Below are positions 41,076 to 49,561 of a stretch of 64,000 nucleotides of DNA, one piece after another. Each line of letters opens with the position of its first letter. The stretch's first letter is position 1. The DNA is from Gallionella sp. (GTDB lineage Bacteria; Pseudomonadota; Gammaproteobacteria; Burkholderiales; Gallionellaceae). The stretch spans positions 1-64,000 of the forward strand of contig JAUYJO010000006.1 of the NCBI GenBank assembly GCA_030700315.1. Reading direction: 5' to 3'. A program made the translations under genes and the position numbers. The notes beneath the pieces were generated by a model. It did not search any database and had not been told where the DNA came from. It saw only the letters and a program-made list of their open reading frames with translations.

Positions 41076-41885
41076 TTATTTCAACCCTGCCATATAATTA
41101 ACCAGCAACTCAAGCTCTTGCGCTTTCAATTGCTCTCCATAGGTCTTGGGCATCATGCCCCCGGCAAATCCTTTTGCAATAACCGCATCGGGATCGAGTA
41201 CCGCCTGGCGCAAATATTCCTTGCTCTGCTTGGCACCAATCTTGGTAAGATCCGGCCCCAACGCGCCAGTCTGATCCAGAATCTTATGGCACATACCGCA
41301 GGTGTACTTGGCGATGACCTCTTCAGCCGTTTTTAGCGGAGCAGCTTCCTCTGCCTTCGGCGCCTCCTCACCTGCGGCGGGCATGGCTGGAATGGCGACC
41401 GTCACTTCGGCACCGCCCGAGTCCTGGAGATAAGCGATAACAGCGGCGAGTTCGGCCTCGTTCAGACCGATCCCGCCACCCGTCACATCCGGCATCGGGC
41501 TTTCGGTATCGTTGGTTCCCGCTTTACCGAATCCAGAAACTACATAGGCCGAAGGCTTAACCATCGCCTCGTGGATATACTCCTCGACCGTTTTTGCCGT
41601 GCCCTTGTAACGGGCATCTTTCATGTGCTCTTCTGCCTTCGCACCGATCGTGTCGAGCATTGGCGCCCGGCCCATCGAGTTATGGCACAGCGTACACGTC
41701 CCCTTGCCGTTATATATCTTGCCGCCCAGCGCGATGAACTGATCCATGGTCATCGCACCGAGATCCAGCTTCTCCTCTACGGGGGGCGGCGCGGGTTTAA
41801 TCGTCGGGATGCCGAAATTCGAATACCCCCAGAATGCGCCCACCATCAAGATGCTGAAAATGGAAACCTTAAGAAAATTGGTCAT
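41076..41885 (-). CDS. diheme cytochrome c, N-terminally anchored
   Basis: About 269 residues. An N-terminal helix (VSIFSILMVGAFWGYSNF) acts as anchor. Two class I-like domains follow, with CTLCH near residue 57 and CGMCH near 203; Met candidates are in ESPMPDV and GGMMPKTYG. An Ala/Glu/Pro-rich linker joins them. The ATG overlaps the stop of the bd-like gene (ATGA), so both are translated together. I infer that it is a fixed subunit of the bd-like complex and that it connects that complex to soluble cytochromes. Confidence 0.9.
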   Translation of the reverse strand: MTNFLKVSIFSILMVGAFWGYSNFGIPTIKPAPPPVEEKLDLGAMTMDQFIALGGKIYNGKGTCTLCHNSMGRAPMLDTIGAKAEEHMKDARYKGTAKTVEEYIHEAMVKPSAYVVSGFGKAGTNDTESPMPDVTGGGIGLNEAELAAVIAYLQDSGGAEVTVAIPAMPAAGEEAPKAEEAAPLKTAEEVIAKYTCGMCHKILDQTGALGPDLTKIGAKQSKEYLRQAVLDPDAVIAKGFAGGMMPKTYGEQLKAQELELLVNYMAGLK

Positions 41886-43807
41886 GCTTGTTCCTTCCAA
41901 TAACCTTTTGCAACCACATGTTTGCCGCTGATCGTGCTCAGCCAGAACACAAAGATGACCATGGCCATGAATATGAGCGTACCTGTCGACACAATGTTGG
42001 CCGCATAACCCAGATCCGGCGTAAAGGCATCCGGAGAGTTATCGCGGAACACGTTGGACACGTGCCAGTGCTGGCGGATCGCGGAACGGACGTAGCCCAT
42101 CAGCCCCATCAGCCAGGTGAAGGACACCGCCAACAGAAATAGCGCGTACTGCGAACGGTTGGGCATGCGCCCCCAATGCAGCGGCGCCACTTCTTTCGCC
42201 CCCTTGTACATGAACGAGTCGAGCACCACGCTGAGAATGATGACAACCAACGTCGTCAGAACCTGCGGTATGGAAGCCGCAACCTTGTACACCGTATTGG
42301 TGAAGTAGCCGTAATAGATACCCAGTACCATAATGTTGATGGCAGCCGTGACAAACAGGGCGATCTGCGCCGCATTGCCCGCTTTTACCCAGGATACAGT
42401 GGCAATTTTATTGGCGCGCCGGTAGTACACGAAGCTCAGGAAGGTTCCCAGCAGCAGGAAATTCACCGCCGTGTTTTTGGCCGGCATGATGCCCAGCACC
42501 CCCAGATATTGATGGTAGGGTCCACCGAGGCTCTTGAGCTCGGAATTGGTCAGCACCAGCGTGTGCGGCGTAAACCACACCAGGAAAGCCGCCACCAGGA
42601 CAATGGCGATATATTTGATCTTGGGGTTGTAGCGATAAGCGCCTTCACTGCGCCCTATGCCGCACCAGAGATAATAGTTGGCCGACAGGAACAGGGCGCC
42701 GATCAACACGGCCTGGATGATGAACAGCCAGGCAAACGCGCCGCCCATCAGGGTGATGCCCATTTGCTGGCTATAGGCATATATTTCTGCGGTGAGATAG
42801 TAGCCGGCGAAAGGCAGCGGCAACAGCGCCGCTATCGCGATGAAGTTGGCGTTGTAACCCATCCAGTCATAATGGGCACGTTCATCCTTGTTCTTGGCGC
42901 TGAGGAATTTGAAGGCAGCATAGGCGCCCACAATCGAGCCGCCATAGGCCACGTTCGCGACCACCCGGTGAATATTGATCGGGTTCCACAGGAAATTGTG
43001 AATCGCAGCCCAAGTATCGCCATGGAACACGCCCGCCGGATCCAGCCCCGCAGGGCTCATCATGAAGGTTGTCCAGGCATTGGCCAGGAACATCAGCAAG
43101 CAACCGACCGCATTGAGCAGCAAGCCGAAAGTCAGGTGTACCCACTTTTTGTTGCCGCCCTGGAGCCAGTGCCAGCCATAATAATAAACATACAAGACCG
43201 CGCTCTCGGCAAAGAACAGCAGCGCATACGCCCACATGCTTTCCTTGAAGACCAAGGCCATATATTTAAACAAGTCCGGATAGAACAGGATCAGGCCGAA
43301 AGACAGCAAGCCGCCCAGAAGCGCGGTAAGCGAATAGGCGGTGATACTGACCTTGATGAACTCGTAGGCCATGTTGTCATAGCGCTCATCCCGGGTCGCC
43401 ATGCCGATGGCCTCGATGATGAACACGAACATCGGCACCGCCACCACAAACGCACCGAACCACAGGTGCAACTGGGCCACCAGCCACACTGCCACCCGTG
43501 AATTCACCCCTTGAATCTTGGGGTAATCCGCTTCGGTCAATTTTGGCACGGGGACGGAAATCTCCGCCGCCGCAGCTGGAGCGGCGTCTGTTTTGGCAGC
43601 AGCGGCATCTACAGGTGCCGCTGCGGATGCTGCAGCAGGCGCTGCAGGTGTCTCAGCAGGTGCAGTCGCGACCGCTGCAGCAGGGGCCGCTGCGGACGCT
43701 GCTGCCTCGGATGCGCTCGCGGCAGGCGTGAAGGCAGGCAGCATAAACATGGCAAAAACCGCCAATAAAAATGCCCCGCCGATTAATCTTATATTTCTTG
43801 TTAGCAA
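41882..43807 (-). CDS. cytochrome bd-like oxidase subunit I homologue, about 13 TM helices
   Basis: A 641-residue membrane protein. An N-terminal signal is followed by an Ala/Pro-rich linker to about residue 85, then about 13 hydrophobic helices (ordinary CydA has nine). CydA-like landmarks survive: His114 in QLHLWFG at the heme b595 position, Glu201 in FFAESAV, and His280 in NPINIHRVV at the first heme b558 ligand. The GRQPW quinol-loop motif is absent and no CydB gene is nearby. Start is a TTG with GGGAGT upstream. Similar bd-like proteins are known from nitrite oxidisers such as Nitrospira, without proven function. The missing Q-loop suggests cytochrome c, not quinol, as electron source. 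Confidence 0.82.
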   Translation of the reverse strand: MLTRNIRLIGGAFLLAVFAMFMLPAFTPAASASEAAASAAAPAAAVATAPAETPAAPAAASAAAPVDAAAAKTDAAPAAAAEISVPVPKLTEADYPKIQGVNSRVAVWLVAQLHLWFGAFVVAVPMFVFIIEAIGMATRDERYDNMAYEFIKVSITAYSLTALLGGLLSFGLILFYPDLFKYMALVFKESMWAYALLFFAESAVLYVYYYGWHWLQGGNKKWVHLTFGLLLNAVGCLLMFLANAWTTFMMSPAGLDPAGVFHGDTWAAIHNFLWNPINIHRVVANVAYGGSIVGAYAAFKFLSAKNKDERAHYDWMGYNANFIAIAALLPLPFAGYYLTAEIYAYSQQMGITLMGGAFAWLFIIQAVLIGALFLSANYYLWCGIGRSEGAYRYNPKIKYIAIVLVAAFLVWFTPHTLVLTNSELKSLGGPYHQYLGVLGIMPAKNTAVNFLLLGTFLSFVYYRRANKIATVSWVKAGNAAQIALFVTAAINIMVLGIYYGYFTNTVYKVAASIPQVLTTLVVIILSVVLDSFMYKGAKEVAPLHWGRMPNRSQYALFLLAVSFTWLMGLMGYVRSAIRQHWHVSNVFRDNSPDAFTPDLGYAANIVSTGTLIFMAMVIFVFWLSTISGKHVVAKGYWKEQA

Positions 43808-43927
43808 GATTTACTCCCGATTTTTTTCGATATACCGTATTAGTAAAGGATCATCCCGTCCCAGGCACGCTTGCTTGCTAGCACCTTAACCAGGAAAGCG
43901 TCTCATCAAGCGATGGAAACCAATCTC

Positions 43928-44044
43928 TTAATGGTTAAACGTCAGCGTCAACCCTTGAAGATGCATCATGGCGAAATCCAAGCCAAAAAATACGGCACCA
44001 AAGACAATAAATGCGCCAACGAATGGTAAAAAATAATCTTTCAT
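43928..44044 (-). CDS. 38-residue single-helix membrane peptide
   Basis: Not in the ORF track. It reads MKDYFLPFVGAFIVFGAVFF..., one membrane helix then a short tail ending FNH. It begins four bases after the stop of the next small ORF upstream. Its position right before the bd-like gene recalls CydX/CcoQ-style tiny oxidase subunits. No family match is claimed. Confidence 0.65.
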   Translation of the reverse strand: MKDYFLPFVGAFIVFGAVFFGLDFAMMHLQGLTLTFNH

Positions 44045-44048
44045 GTCG

Positions 44049-44174
44049 TTACGCCCCCAAAAACCACACAAAGAAAACAATCAATGCAATCAGGGTCGAC
44101 ACAAAAAAAGCCGGCCCCGCCCAGGGATACTTCGATGTCCCACACTCCTCTGTACTGCATTTATCTGCGCTCAT
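44049..44174 (-). CDS. 41-residue single-helix peptide with two N-terminal cysteines
   Basis: Not in the ORF track. It starts MSADKCSTEECGTSKYPW and continues into one helix (AFFVSTLIALIVFFVWFLG). The CSTEEC pair could bind metal or form a disulfide. It stands in a series of three tiny membrane ORFs between the cytochrome c at 44397 and the bd-like gene, all in the same direction. Confidence 0.65.
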   Translation of the reverse strand: MSADKCSTEECGTSKYPWAGPAFFVSTLIALIVFFVWFLGA

Positions 44175-44267
44175 ATTCCAACCCCTCTCTAAGCGGTTTA
44201 TCTGCTTGTTACGGACGCACAACAACTCCGAAAGGGGATAGCCCCCTTTCGGATTCCGTCATACTGG

Positions 44268-44393
44268 CTACAAGACAAAGTAATACATGATCAGGCAACT
44301 GAAGATGACGTTCACCATCATCCCGGAAAAAATAAGCCCGTCAGCAAGATATTTTTTGTTCAGGTATTTTCTCATTCCGGTCTCGCGCCCCAT
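44268..44393 (-). CDS. 41-residue (or 35-residue) single-helix membrane peptide
   Basis: Not in the ORF track. It reads MGRETGMRKYLNKKYLADGL... with a helix GLIFSGMMVNVIFSCLIMYYFVL at the C-terminus. A second ATG six codons in is also possible. It starts three bases after the stop of the upstream cytochrome c gene, a spacing typical of co-translated subunits. Confidence 0.65.
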   Translation of the reverse strand: MGRETGMRKYLNKKYLADGLIFSGMMVNVIFSCLIMYYFVL

Positions 44394-44396
44394 GCC

Positions 44397-44747
44397 TTAT
44401 TTGGCCATTTTACGGATGTAGGCAAGCAAGCCATCCACATCCGCCGCGCTGAGAGTTGCCCCCCAAGGCGGCATCAAGGGCGACTTGCTGATGGAGGGGC
44501 CGCCATCCCTGATGACTGTCTTGATGTCCTCATCGGTGCGCTTCGCCATATCTTCCTTGTTGGTGAAATTGCGCGGATCGGTGGCGAAATCCTTGGTGAC
44601 GTTGATACCCTTGCCATCACCTGCAGTCCCGTGGCACTGGGCGCAATAAAAATCAAACACCTCTTTTGTATCTGCCGCTTGCGCTGAGCCCGCTGCACCC
44701 AGAACCAAGCCAAATACCGTAGCTGCTACTATTACAAATCTCGACAT
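44397..44747 (-). CDS. small monoheme cytochrome c
   Basis: A 116-residue soluble cytochrome: signal peptide (FVIVAATVFGLVLGAAGSAQA), CAQCH near residue 36 and an axial Met in PLMPPWG, ending with the LLAYIRKMAK helix usual for class I. The ATG at 44747 has a GGAGGA ribosome binding site. It precedes the three tiny membrane ORFs and the bd-like gene, so it could be the mobile donor for that complex. Confidence 0.9.
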   Translation of the reverse strand: MSRFVIVAATVFGLVLGAAGSAQAADTKEVFDFYCAQCHGTAGDGKGINVTKDFATDPRNFTNKEDMAKRTDEDIKTVIRDGGPSISKSPLMPPWGATLSAADVDGLLAYIRKMAK

Positions 44748-44771
44748 GAGTTTATCCTCCATTCGTTCGCA

Positions 44772-45425
44772 TTACTCGAAAGAAGCCACATAAGCAGCCA
44801 CGTTCTCCAGGTCTTTCGGATTAAGCACGCTGCCAAAGTCCGGCATATCCCGAACCGGTTTGAATGCTTTGATGTTTGCCATATAGGCGTAAATCCAGTC
44901 AGGATTCAAGCGCTTGCTGGCTCCAACCAAGGAAGGTCCGCTCTTCCCGCCGCGTACTGCGCCCTTATCCGAGTATTCGTGACATCCGCTACACGGCATT
45001 TTTTTGGCGAAAATATTCTTGCCCTGAACATTGCTCTTAGCCTTGATCACGCCCGCTTTGACATCCTTCGAGGTCAACCCCATCAGGAATTCCGAAACTG
45101 CAGCCGCATCTCCAGCAGACATCTTGGGGTGATCACCCGCATTTTTGTCGGTGAGCGAGTTATATTTCATCGGGCGAATCGGCTTGGGAGCCTGCAGCCA
45201 CGCCGTGAGCCAATCCTTCTGGAATTTGCTGCCGGCGTAAAATAGTTCCGGCCCCTTCTTTGCCAATTGATCCGCTATCGTTTTTTCTTTTGCTGGACCA
45301 TCGGTGTAATGGCAACTGGCGCAACTCTTCTTAAAAATCGCATCTCCACCAGCCGCGTAGCTGGGCGCTGTCATTGTGACCAGCAAAGCCGCCCCAAGGG
45401 AAACGGTGACTGCGAGCAATCTCAT
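44772..45425 (-). CDS. diheme cytochrome c (c4-like)
   Basis: A 217-residue periplasmic protein with two cytochrome domains: CASCH near residue 35 and CSGCH near 147, each followed by a Met segment (IRPMKYN and RDMPDFG). A signal peptide (SLGAALLVTMTAPSYA) precedes them. It is the first gene of the long minus-strand cytochrome operon and has an AAAGGAG ribosome binding site. A strong sigma-70-type promoter lies about 200 bases upstream. The most plausible role is electron entry from other periplasmic carriers. Confidence 0.9.
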   Translation of the reverse strand: MRLLAVTVSLGAALLVTMTAPSYAAGGDAIFKKSCASCHYTDGPAKEKTIADQLAKKGPELFYAGSKFQKDWLTAWLQAPKPIRPMKYNSLTDKNAGDHPKMSAGDAAAVSEFLMGLTSKDVKAGVIKAKSNVQGKNIFAKKMPCSGCHEYSDKGAVRGGKSGPSLVGASKRLNPDWIYAYMANIKAFKPVRDMPDFGSVLNPKDLENVAAYVASFE

Positions 45426-45628
45426 GTCATAACTCCTTTCGATTTTTTACTTCTGTGGGTTTGATAATAAAGGCGAACTGATACGCATTATTATTATTTT
45501 GTTTTTTATTATTTTTAAGTACAAGCCAGCAACAGCCTGCACGGCACAACTCATACACCACACCAGATGTCTGGGTGTCGTATACGGCTACCCATGCAGC
45601 TTTATAGCTCCTTTTGGATGGCGGGCGA

Positions 45629-45656
45629 AATATAGCACACCAACTTTTGTTGTCAA
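45629..45656 (-). promoter_or_regulatory. strong sigma-70-type promoter of the cytochrome operon
   Basis: On the minus strand, TTGACA (45656-45651), 16 bases, then TATATT (45634-45629). The leader of about 195 bases contains a hairpin around CACCAGA/TCTGGGTG (45560-45577) and an AT-rich stretch before the ribosome binding site. The region 45426-45730 holds no gene that I can support. Confidence 0.6.
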
Positions 45657-45730
45657 CGCCAAAATAATCCAAGCAATTAACTCAAGTATAAGTTATTGAG
45701 ATTTAGAGCCGCTCCACGATAATAGAGCAA

Positions 45731-47158
45731 TCAATCGATGATCTTGACGCGTTGCCCCGCCTGCAGTTCGCCGCCCGGGTATTGCGCGTTGATCAGGCGC
45801 AGGTAGCTTTCCGCCGACTTGCCGAGCGGCGAGTTTTGCGCGAGCCTGGCGTAGGTATCGCCCTGCCGCGCAGTGATGATGCGGATGCCGAGCGGCTTGA
45901 CCAGCTTGCGTTCGGCTGCGGTAATTGCATGGAAGCTGCGCACCGTATCAAAAATTTGATTGCGGTGCGCATTCAGGCCGCCGCGCGTCTTGGCCTGCGC
46001 TTGCAGGATGTAGGCGCTTTTATTGTGGTAGATCACACCGCCCATCACGTTAGGCAATTCGAAAGTCGCGGCGGGCAGGCCGTCGAGATCAAGGCGCTGA
46101 ATATTCGCGCTTGAACCGACCAGACGGCGCGCGTATTCAACCGGGGTGCCGCGCGGTTTCTGATCCATTTTCATTTGCAGCATGGCCTCGCCGCCGGGGC
46201 TGACGGCAACCAGCGCTTCGGGTTGGTTATGCACCTGCCAGGTTTCCGGGAGTTGCAGCGCAATGCCCAGCTCTCCGTGGTAAAAACGGTTGTTGCGCAC
46301 CACACCCTGATCGGTATTATCGTTGAACACCAAGCCGTCGATGGCAGCGAGAAATTCGCTGCGGCCTTCAAATGGCGAGGCGGGCGCCAGCTTGTCCGCC
46401 TCACCGACCACCTGCTTCAGGCGCGTGTCGTTGTCCGGATGCGTGGAGAACAGGCCGGAGTAGCGACGCGGCTCGCGCCCTTCCTGCTTGGCCAGCTCCG
46501 CATCCTTCAATTCCTGGTTTTTCAATACCCCGAGAACCTTGATGATGGCTTGCGGGTCGTAATCGGAACGCGCCAGATATTGCGCGCCCAAACGGTCGGC
46601 TTCGAGTTCATGCTCACGCCCGTAGCCGGACAGCAACGCGCCGCCGAGGATATTGGCCAGATTTTGCCCAATATCGGTGCCGAGTTCCGGCACGAAGATC
46701 GAAGCGACCGCCAGCCCGATATTCGCGGCTTGTGCGGCGCTTTGCTGGCGCACGCCGTGGCGTGACGTGACATGGCCAATTTCATGCCCCACCACGGCGG
46801 CCAATTCCGCCTCGCTGTTGAGATAGGCCATGATGCCGCGCGTGACATAGACATAGCCACCGGGCAGCGCGAAGGCATTGATTTCGGGAGAATCCAGTAC
46901 GGCAAAGTGATATTGCAGGTTGGGGCGATGACTATTTTTTGCGAGCTTCTGGCCGACGCGGTTGACGTAATCCTGCAACACCTTTGATTCGTAAACCTGG
47001 TATTGCTTGCCGATCACCTCCTCGTTGTATTGGCGTCCGAGGGCGATTTCCTGGCTTTCCGACATCATCACAAAATCGCTTTGTCCGGTCACCGGATTCG
47101 GCGCGCAGCCGGCCAGCGGCAAAATGGCCAAGACAAGGGCAATAGTCAAAAGTCGCAT
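45731..47158 (-). CDS. M48-family periplasmic metalloprotease lipoprotein
   Basis: About 475 residues. The lipobox LAGC ends the signal sequence. The zinc site is VVGHEIGHVTSRHG (HExxH) with a later Glu in the ELEADRLGAQY segment, as in BepA/YfgC-type proteases that check outer-membrane protein assembly. The C-terminal 70 residues resemble a LysM-like or GLGIRIITARQGDTY peptidoglycan-association module. Start at the ATG giving MRLLTIAL; the track ORF is 17 codons longer. GC-rich codon use marks it as core genome in contrast to the cytochrome operon. Confidence 0.9.
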   Translation of the reverse strand: MRLLTIALVLAILPLAGCAPNPVTGQSDFVMMSESQEIALGRQYNEEVIGKQYQVYESKVLQDYVNRVGQKLAKNSHRPNLQYHFAVLDSPEINAFALPGGYVYVTRGIMAYLNSEAELAAVVGHEIGHVTSRHGVRQQSAAQAANIGLAVASIFVPELGTDIGQNLANILGGALLSGYGREHELEADRLGAQYLARSDYDPQAIIKVLGVLKNQELKDAELAKQEGREPRRYSGLFSTHPDNDTRLKQVVGEADKLAPASPFEGRSEFLAAIDGLVFNDNTDQGVVRNNRFYHGELGIALQLPETWQVHNQPEALVAVSPGGEAMLQMKMDQKPRGTPVEYARRLVGSSANIQRLDLDGLPAATFELPNVMGGVIYHNKSAYILQAQAKTRGGLNAHRNQIFDTVRSFHAITAAERKLVKPLGIRIITARQGDTYARLAQNSPLGKSAESYLRLINAQYPGGELQAGQRVKIID

Positions 47159-47211
47159 GTCAGCTCCTGTTCGATATTGTAGTATCGGATGGCATTGTCG
47201 CCGATCCAAAT

Positions 47212-47238
47212 AAAAAAGGCAGCAAAGCTGCCTTTTTT
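47212..47238 (-). terminator. rho-independent terminator
   Basis: AAAAAAGGCAGC-AAA-GCTGCCTTTTTT is symmetrical and could act on both strands. It lies downstream of rpmE (minus strand) and upstream of the M48 gene. Confidence 0.85.
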
Positions 47239-47340
47239 GTAACTACTCAGATCAAAGTCGTATGCTTGAAAATAACTACAACGCCAGTCCCTTCCCCCTG
47301 CAAGGGGGAAGGAGAAAAGCGGCAGTACCTGAGTAGTTAC
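47239..47340. repeat. MITE-like repeat, family C copy 1
   Basis: Perfect 12-bp inverted termini GTAACTACTCAG/CTGAGTAGTTAC, with the interior CCCTTCCCCCTGCAAGGGGGAAGG hairpin. Other copies are at 30852, 50895 and, shortened, 62075. Confidence 0.88.
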
Positions 47341-47370
47341 CCTTTTTTATTAAACCGTTGCGCAAGGTTT

Positions 47371-47586
47371 CTACGCAGCAGCTTTGGTGCCGTATTTCTG
47401 GCGGAATTTATCGATACGCCCAGCGGTATCGACAATCTTCTGTGTACCGGTATAGAACGGGTGACATTCGGAGCAAACTTCGACCTTCAGTTCCGGCTTG
47501 CTCATAACTGACTTAGTCTTGAAGCTGTTGCCGCAACTGCACGTCACGGTGATTTCCTGGTAATTCGGGTGAATATCTGCTTTCAT
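47371..47586 (-). CDS. rpmE: 50S ribosomal protein L31 (zinc-binding form)
   Basis: A 71-residue ribosomal protein beginning MKADIHPNY. The cysteines in CSCG and CSEC form the zinc-binding set of the C+ form of L31. Length and the HPFYTGTQK segment fit the family. The track ORF is 14 codons too long; the ATG at 47586 is correct. A terminator follows at 47212. Confidence 0.97.
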   Translation of the reverse strand: MKADIHPNYQEITVTCSCGNSFKTKSVMSKPELKVEVCSECHPFYTGTQKIVDTAGRIDKFRQKYGTKAAA

Positions 47587-47827
47587 TTTTTTTCCTTGCG
47601 ATGGGATCGGTGCGGCGGGTGTACGCACTCACGGGGCGCGCATTATCCATAAAAAGATGGGGTTGCGCAAATTTTTATAGGCTCGCCCGGGTTAGAGGGA
47701 TTACATGGCATAGCCGGGCGCTAGTCGTGATGGCTCGTATCACATAAACTCCGCATGTTGATTGGCTCTAACGGGCAGGGCAGAGCCCCGCATTTTGGCT
47801 CCGGCTCGTCCGGCTCAGGTTGAATTG

Positions 47828-47958
47828 AACCCAGATAGTTCATTAGCTCTTGAGGCATTAGCTCTTGAGGCATTGCAAAATCAATAGGTTGTAGGTCGGG
47901 TTTTAACCCGACATGTCGGGCTGAAGCCCGACCTACGTCCAAATGGATTATCTGGGTT
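47828..47958. repeat. MITE-like repeat, family A copy 2
   Basis: Inverted ends AACCCAGATA/TATCTGGGTT with the internal TCGGGTTTTAACCCGA and CGGGCTGAAGCCCG hairpins. This copy carries a 15-base tandem duplication of ATTAGCTCTTGAGGC. The region 47629-47974 contains no gene besides repeats. Confidence 0.9.
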
Positions 47959-47974
47959 GAACAGGGAATGAAAT

Positions 47975-49228
47975 ATGCATAGATTGAGCCGCAATGATTA
48001 CCGGACGCTGGTGTTAGCCGCGCTGGGCGGTGCGCTGGAGTTTTACGACTTCATCATTTTCGTGTTTTTCGCGGTAGTGATCGGGCAGCTATTCTTTCCG
48101 CCCGACATGCCGGACTGGCTGCGCCAGTTGCAGACCTTCGGTATTTTTGCGGCAGGTTATCTGGCGCGCCCGCTGGGCGGTATCGTGATGGCGCACTTCG
48201 GCGATATGCTGGGGCGCAAGCGCATGTTCATGCTGAGCATTTTCCTGATGTCCGTGCCGACGCTGGCGATCGGGCTGCTGCCGACTTATGCCGTCATCGG
48301 CATCTGGGCGCCGCTGCTGTTGCTTGCCCTGCGTATTTTGCAAGGCGCGGCAATCGGCGGTGAAATTCCCGGCGCCTGGGTATTCGTCTCCGAGCACGTG
48401 CCGCCGCGCCATGTCGGCTTTGCCTGCGGCACGCTGACCGCCGGGCTGACCGGCGGAATCCTGCTCGGCTCGCTGGTGGCGACGGCGGTCAACAAGCTGT
48501 ATGCGCCCGCCGAATTGCTCGCGGAAGGCTGGCGCGTGCCGTTCATCATCGGTGGTGTCTTTGGCTTGCTGTCCGTCTGGCTGCGCCAGTGGCTGCATGA
48601 AACACCGGTATTCAAGGAGATGCAGGCGCGCCAGGCGCTGGCGGACGAATTGCCGCTGAAAACGGTGTTGCGCGAACACCGCCCCGCCGTGATCCTGACC
48701 ATGCTGATGACCTGGCTGCTGTCCGCAGCGGTGGTGGTGATGATATTGATGACCCCGACGCTGGTGCAAAAACTCTATGGCATTTCAGCCGCCACCGCCT
48801 TGCAGGCGAACAGTATCGCGACCTTGTTCCTGAGTTTGGGCTGCGTGGCCTTCGGTGCGCTGGCTGACCGTTACGGCGCGGGGCGGGTACTGATGGCCGG
48901 CTGCACGATGTTGGGCGCCACTTCGGCGCTGTTCTACCAGCAGATGTCGGTCGCGCCGCAGAACATCAATGGAATGTATGCCCTGTGCGGTTTTTTTGTC
49001 GGCGTGATCGGCGTGGTGCCCAGTGTTGCCGTCCAGGCTTTCCCGCCAAGGGTGCGTTTTTCCGGATTGTCGTTTTCCTACAATGTGGCTTATGCGGTGT
49101 TCGGCGGACTCACTCCGGTGATAGTGAGCCTGATGCTGCCGCTCGATCCTTTAGCGCCGGCGCATTACGTGGTAGCGTTGAGTGCGATGGGCGTGATGAT
49201 CGGGATGTATTTGTGGCGGCGCGGGTAA
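47975..49228 (+). CDS. MFS transporter, metabolite:H+ symporter (MHS) type
   Basis: A 417-residue carrier with 12 hydrophobic helices. Early LEFYDFIIFVFFAVVIG and the GDMLGRKRMF loop between helices 2 and 3 are typical of ProP/KgtP/citrate-type MHS transporters. It uses the proton gradient to bring in a small metabolite; substrates in this family include proline, betaine, citrate and alpha-ketoglutarate, and none can be chosen here. Repeats on both sides suggest that it stands alone. Confidence 0.88.
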   Translation: MHRLSRNDYRTLVLAALGGALEFYDFIIFVFFAVVIGQLFFPPDMPDWLRQLQTFGIFAAGYLARPLGGIVMAHFGDMLGRKRMFMLSIFLMSVPTLAIGLLPTYAVIGIWAPLLLLALRILQGAAIGGEIPGAWVFVSEHVPPRHVGFACGTLTAGLTGGILLGSLVATAVNKLYAPAELLAEGWRVPFIIGGVFGLLSVWLRQWLHETPVFKEMQARQALADELPLKTVLREHRPAVILTMLMTWLLSAAVVVMILMTPTLVQKLYGISAATALQANSIATLFLSLGCVAFGALADRYGAGRVLMAGCTMLGATSALFYQQMSVAPQNINGMYALCGFFVGVIGVVPSVAVQAFPPRVRFSGLSFSYNVAYAVFGGLTPVIVSLMLPLDPLAPAHYVVALSAMGVMIGMYLWRRG

Positions 49229-49258
49229 CGTGCTATCGGCATCGACACGAGATGCGCA

Positions 49259-49438
49259 GATCGCTGTGGGTGCGCTCGAAAGTGGTATGCGACCCCAAGA
49301 ACAAACCCCCTCCAGCTCCCCCTTGTCAGGGGGAGAGCCATGCTCCTCCCCTGACAAGCCTGTCCTGAGCGTAGTCGAAGGGGGGAGGCTGAGAGGGGTT
49401 TGGGGTTGTTCACCACTTTCAAAAGCACCCATAGCGAT
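49259..49438. repeat. MITE-like repeat, family D copy 2
   Basis: Inverted ends of about 38 bp, left GATCGCTGTGGGTGCGCTCG and right its near-inverse, surround CCTCCAGC/GGGAGGC hairpins and an inserted CCTGTCCTGAGCGTAGTCGA segment. The counterpart is at 11045-11200. Confidence 0.8.
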
Positions 49439-49561
49439 CCACGTCAAAATTCAGCTTCCGTTAAGGCTATAATGCGCCCCGCAAGGATGAAGCAAGCAAC
49501 CCATGGTCATTTCGATGACGGCGGCAAACGCACCGGATTCAAGTTACAGGATCGCCCACCC

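Noticed and set aside
42176-43501. 441-aa plus-strand ORF, His/Gln/Arg-rich.
   Set aside because: Antisense of the bd-like membrane protein; composition is that of complemented hydrophobic codons.
45427-45672. 81-aa minus ORF before the cytochrome operon.
   Set aside because: It overlaps the strong promoter and leader, and has no family or credible start signal.
47721-47942. 73-aa minus ORF with GRASARHVGLKPDLQP.
   Set aside because: Translated repeat A2; the same peptide appears at the other A copies.
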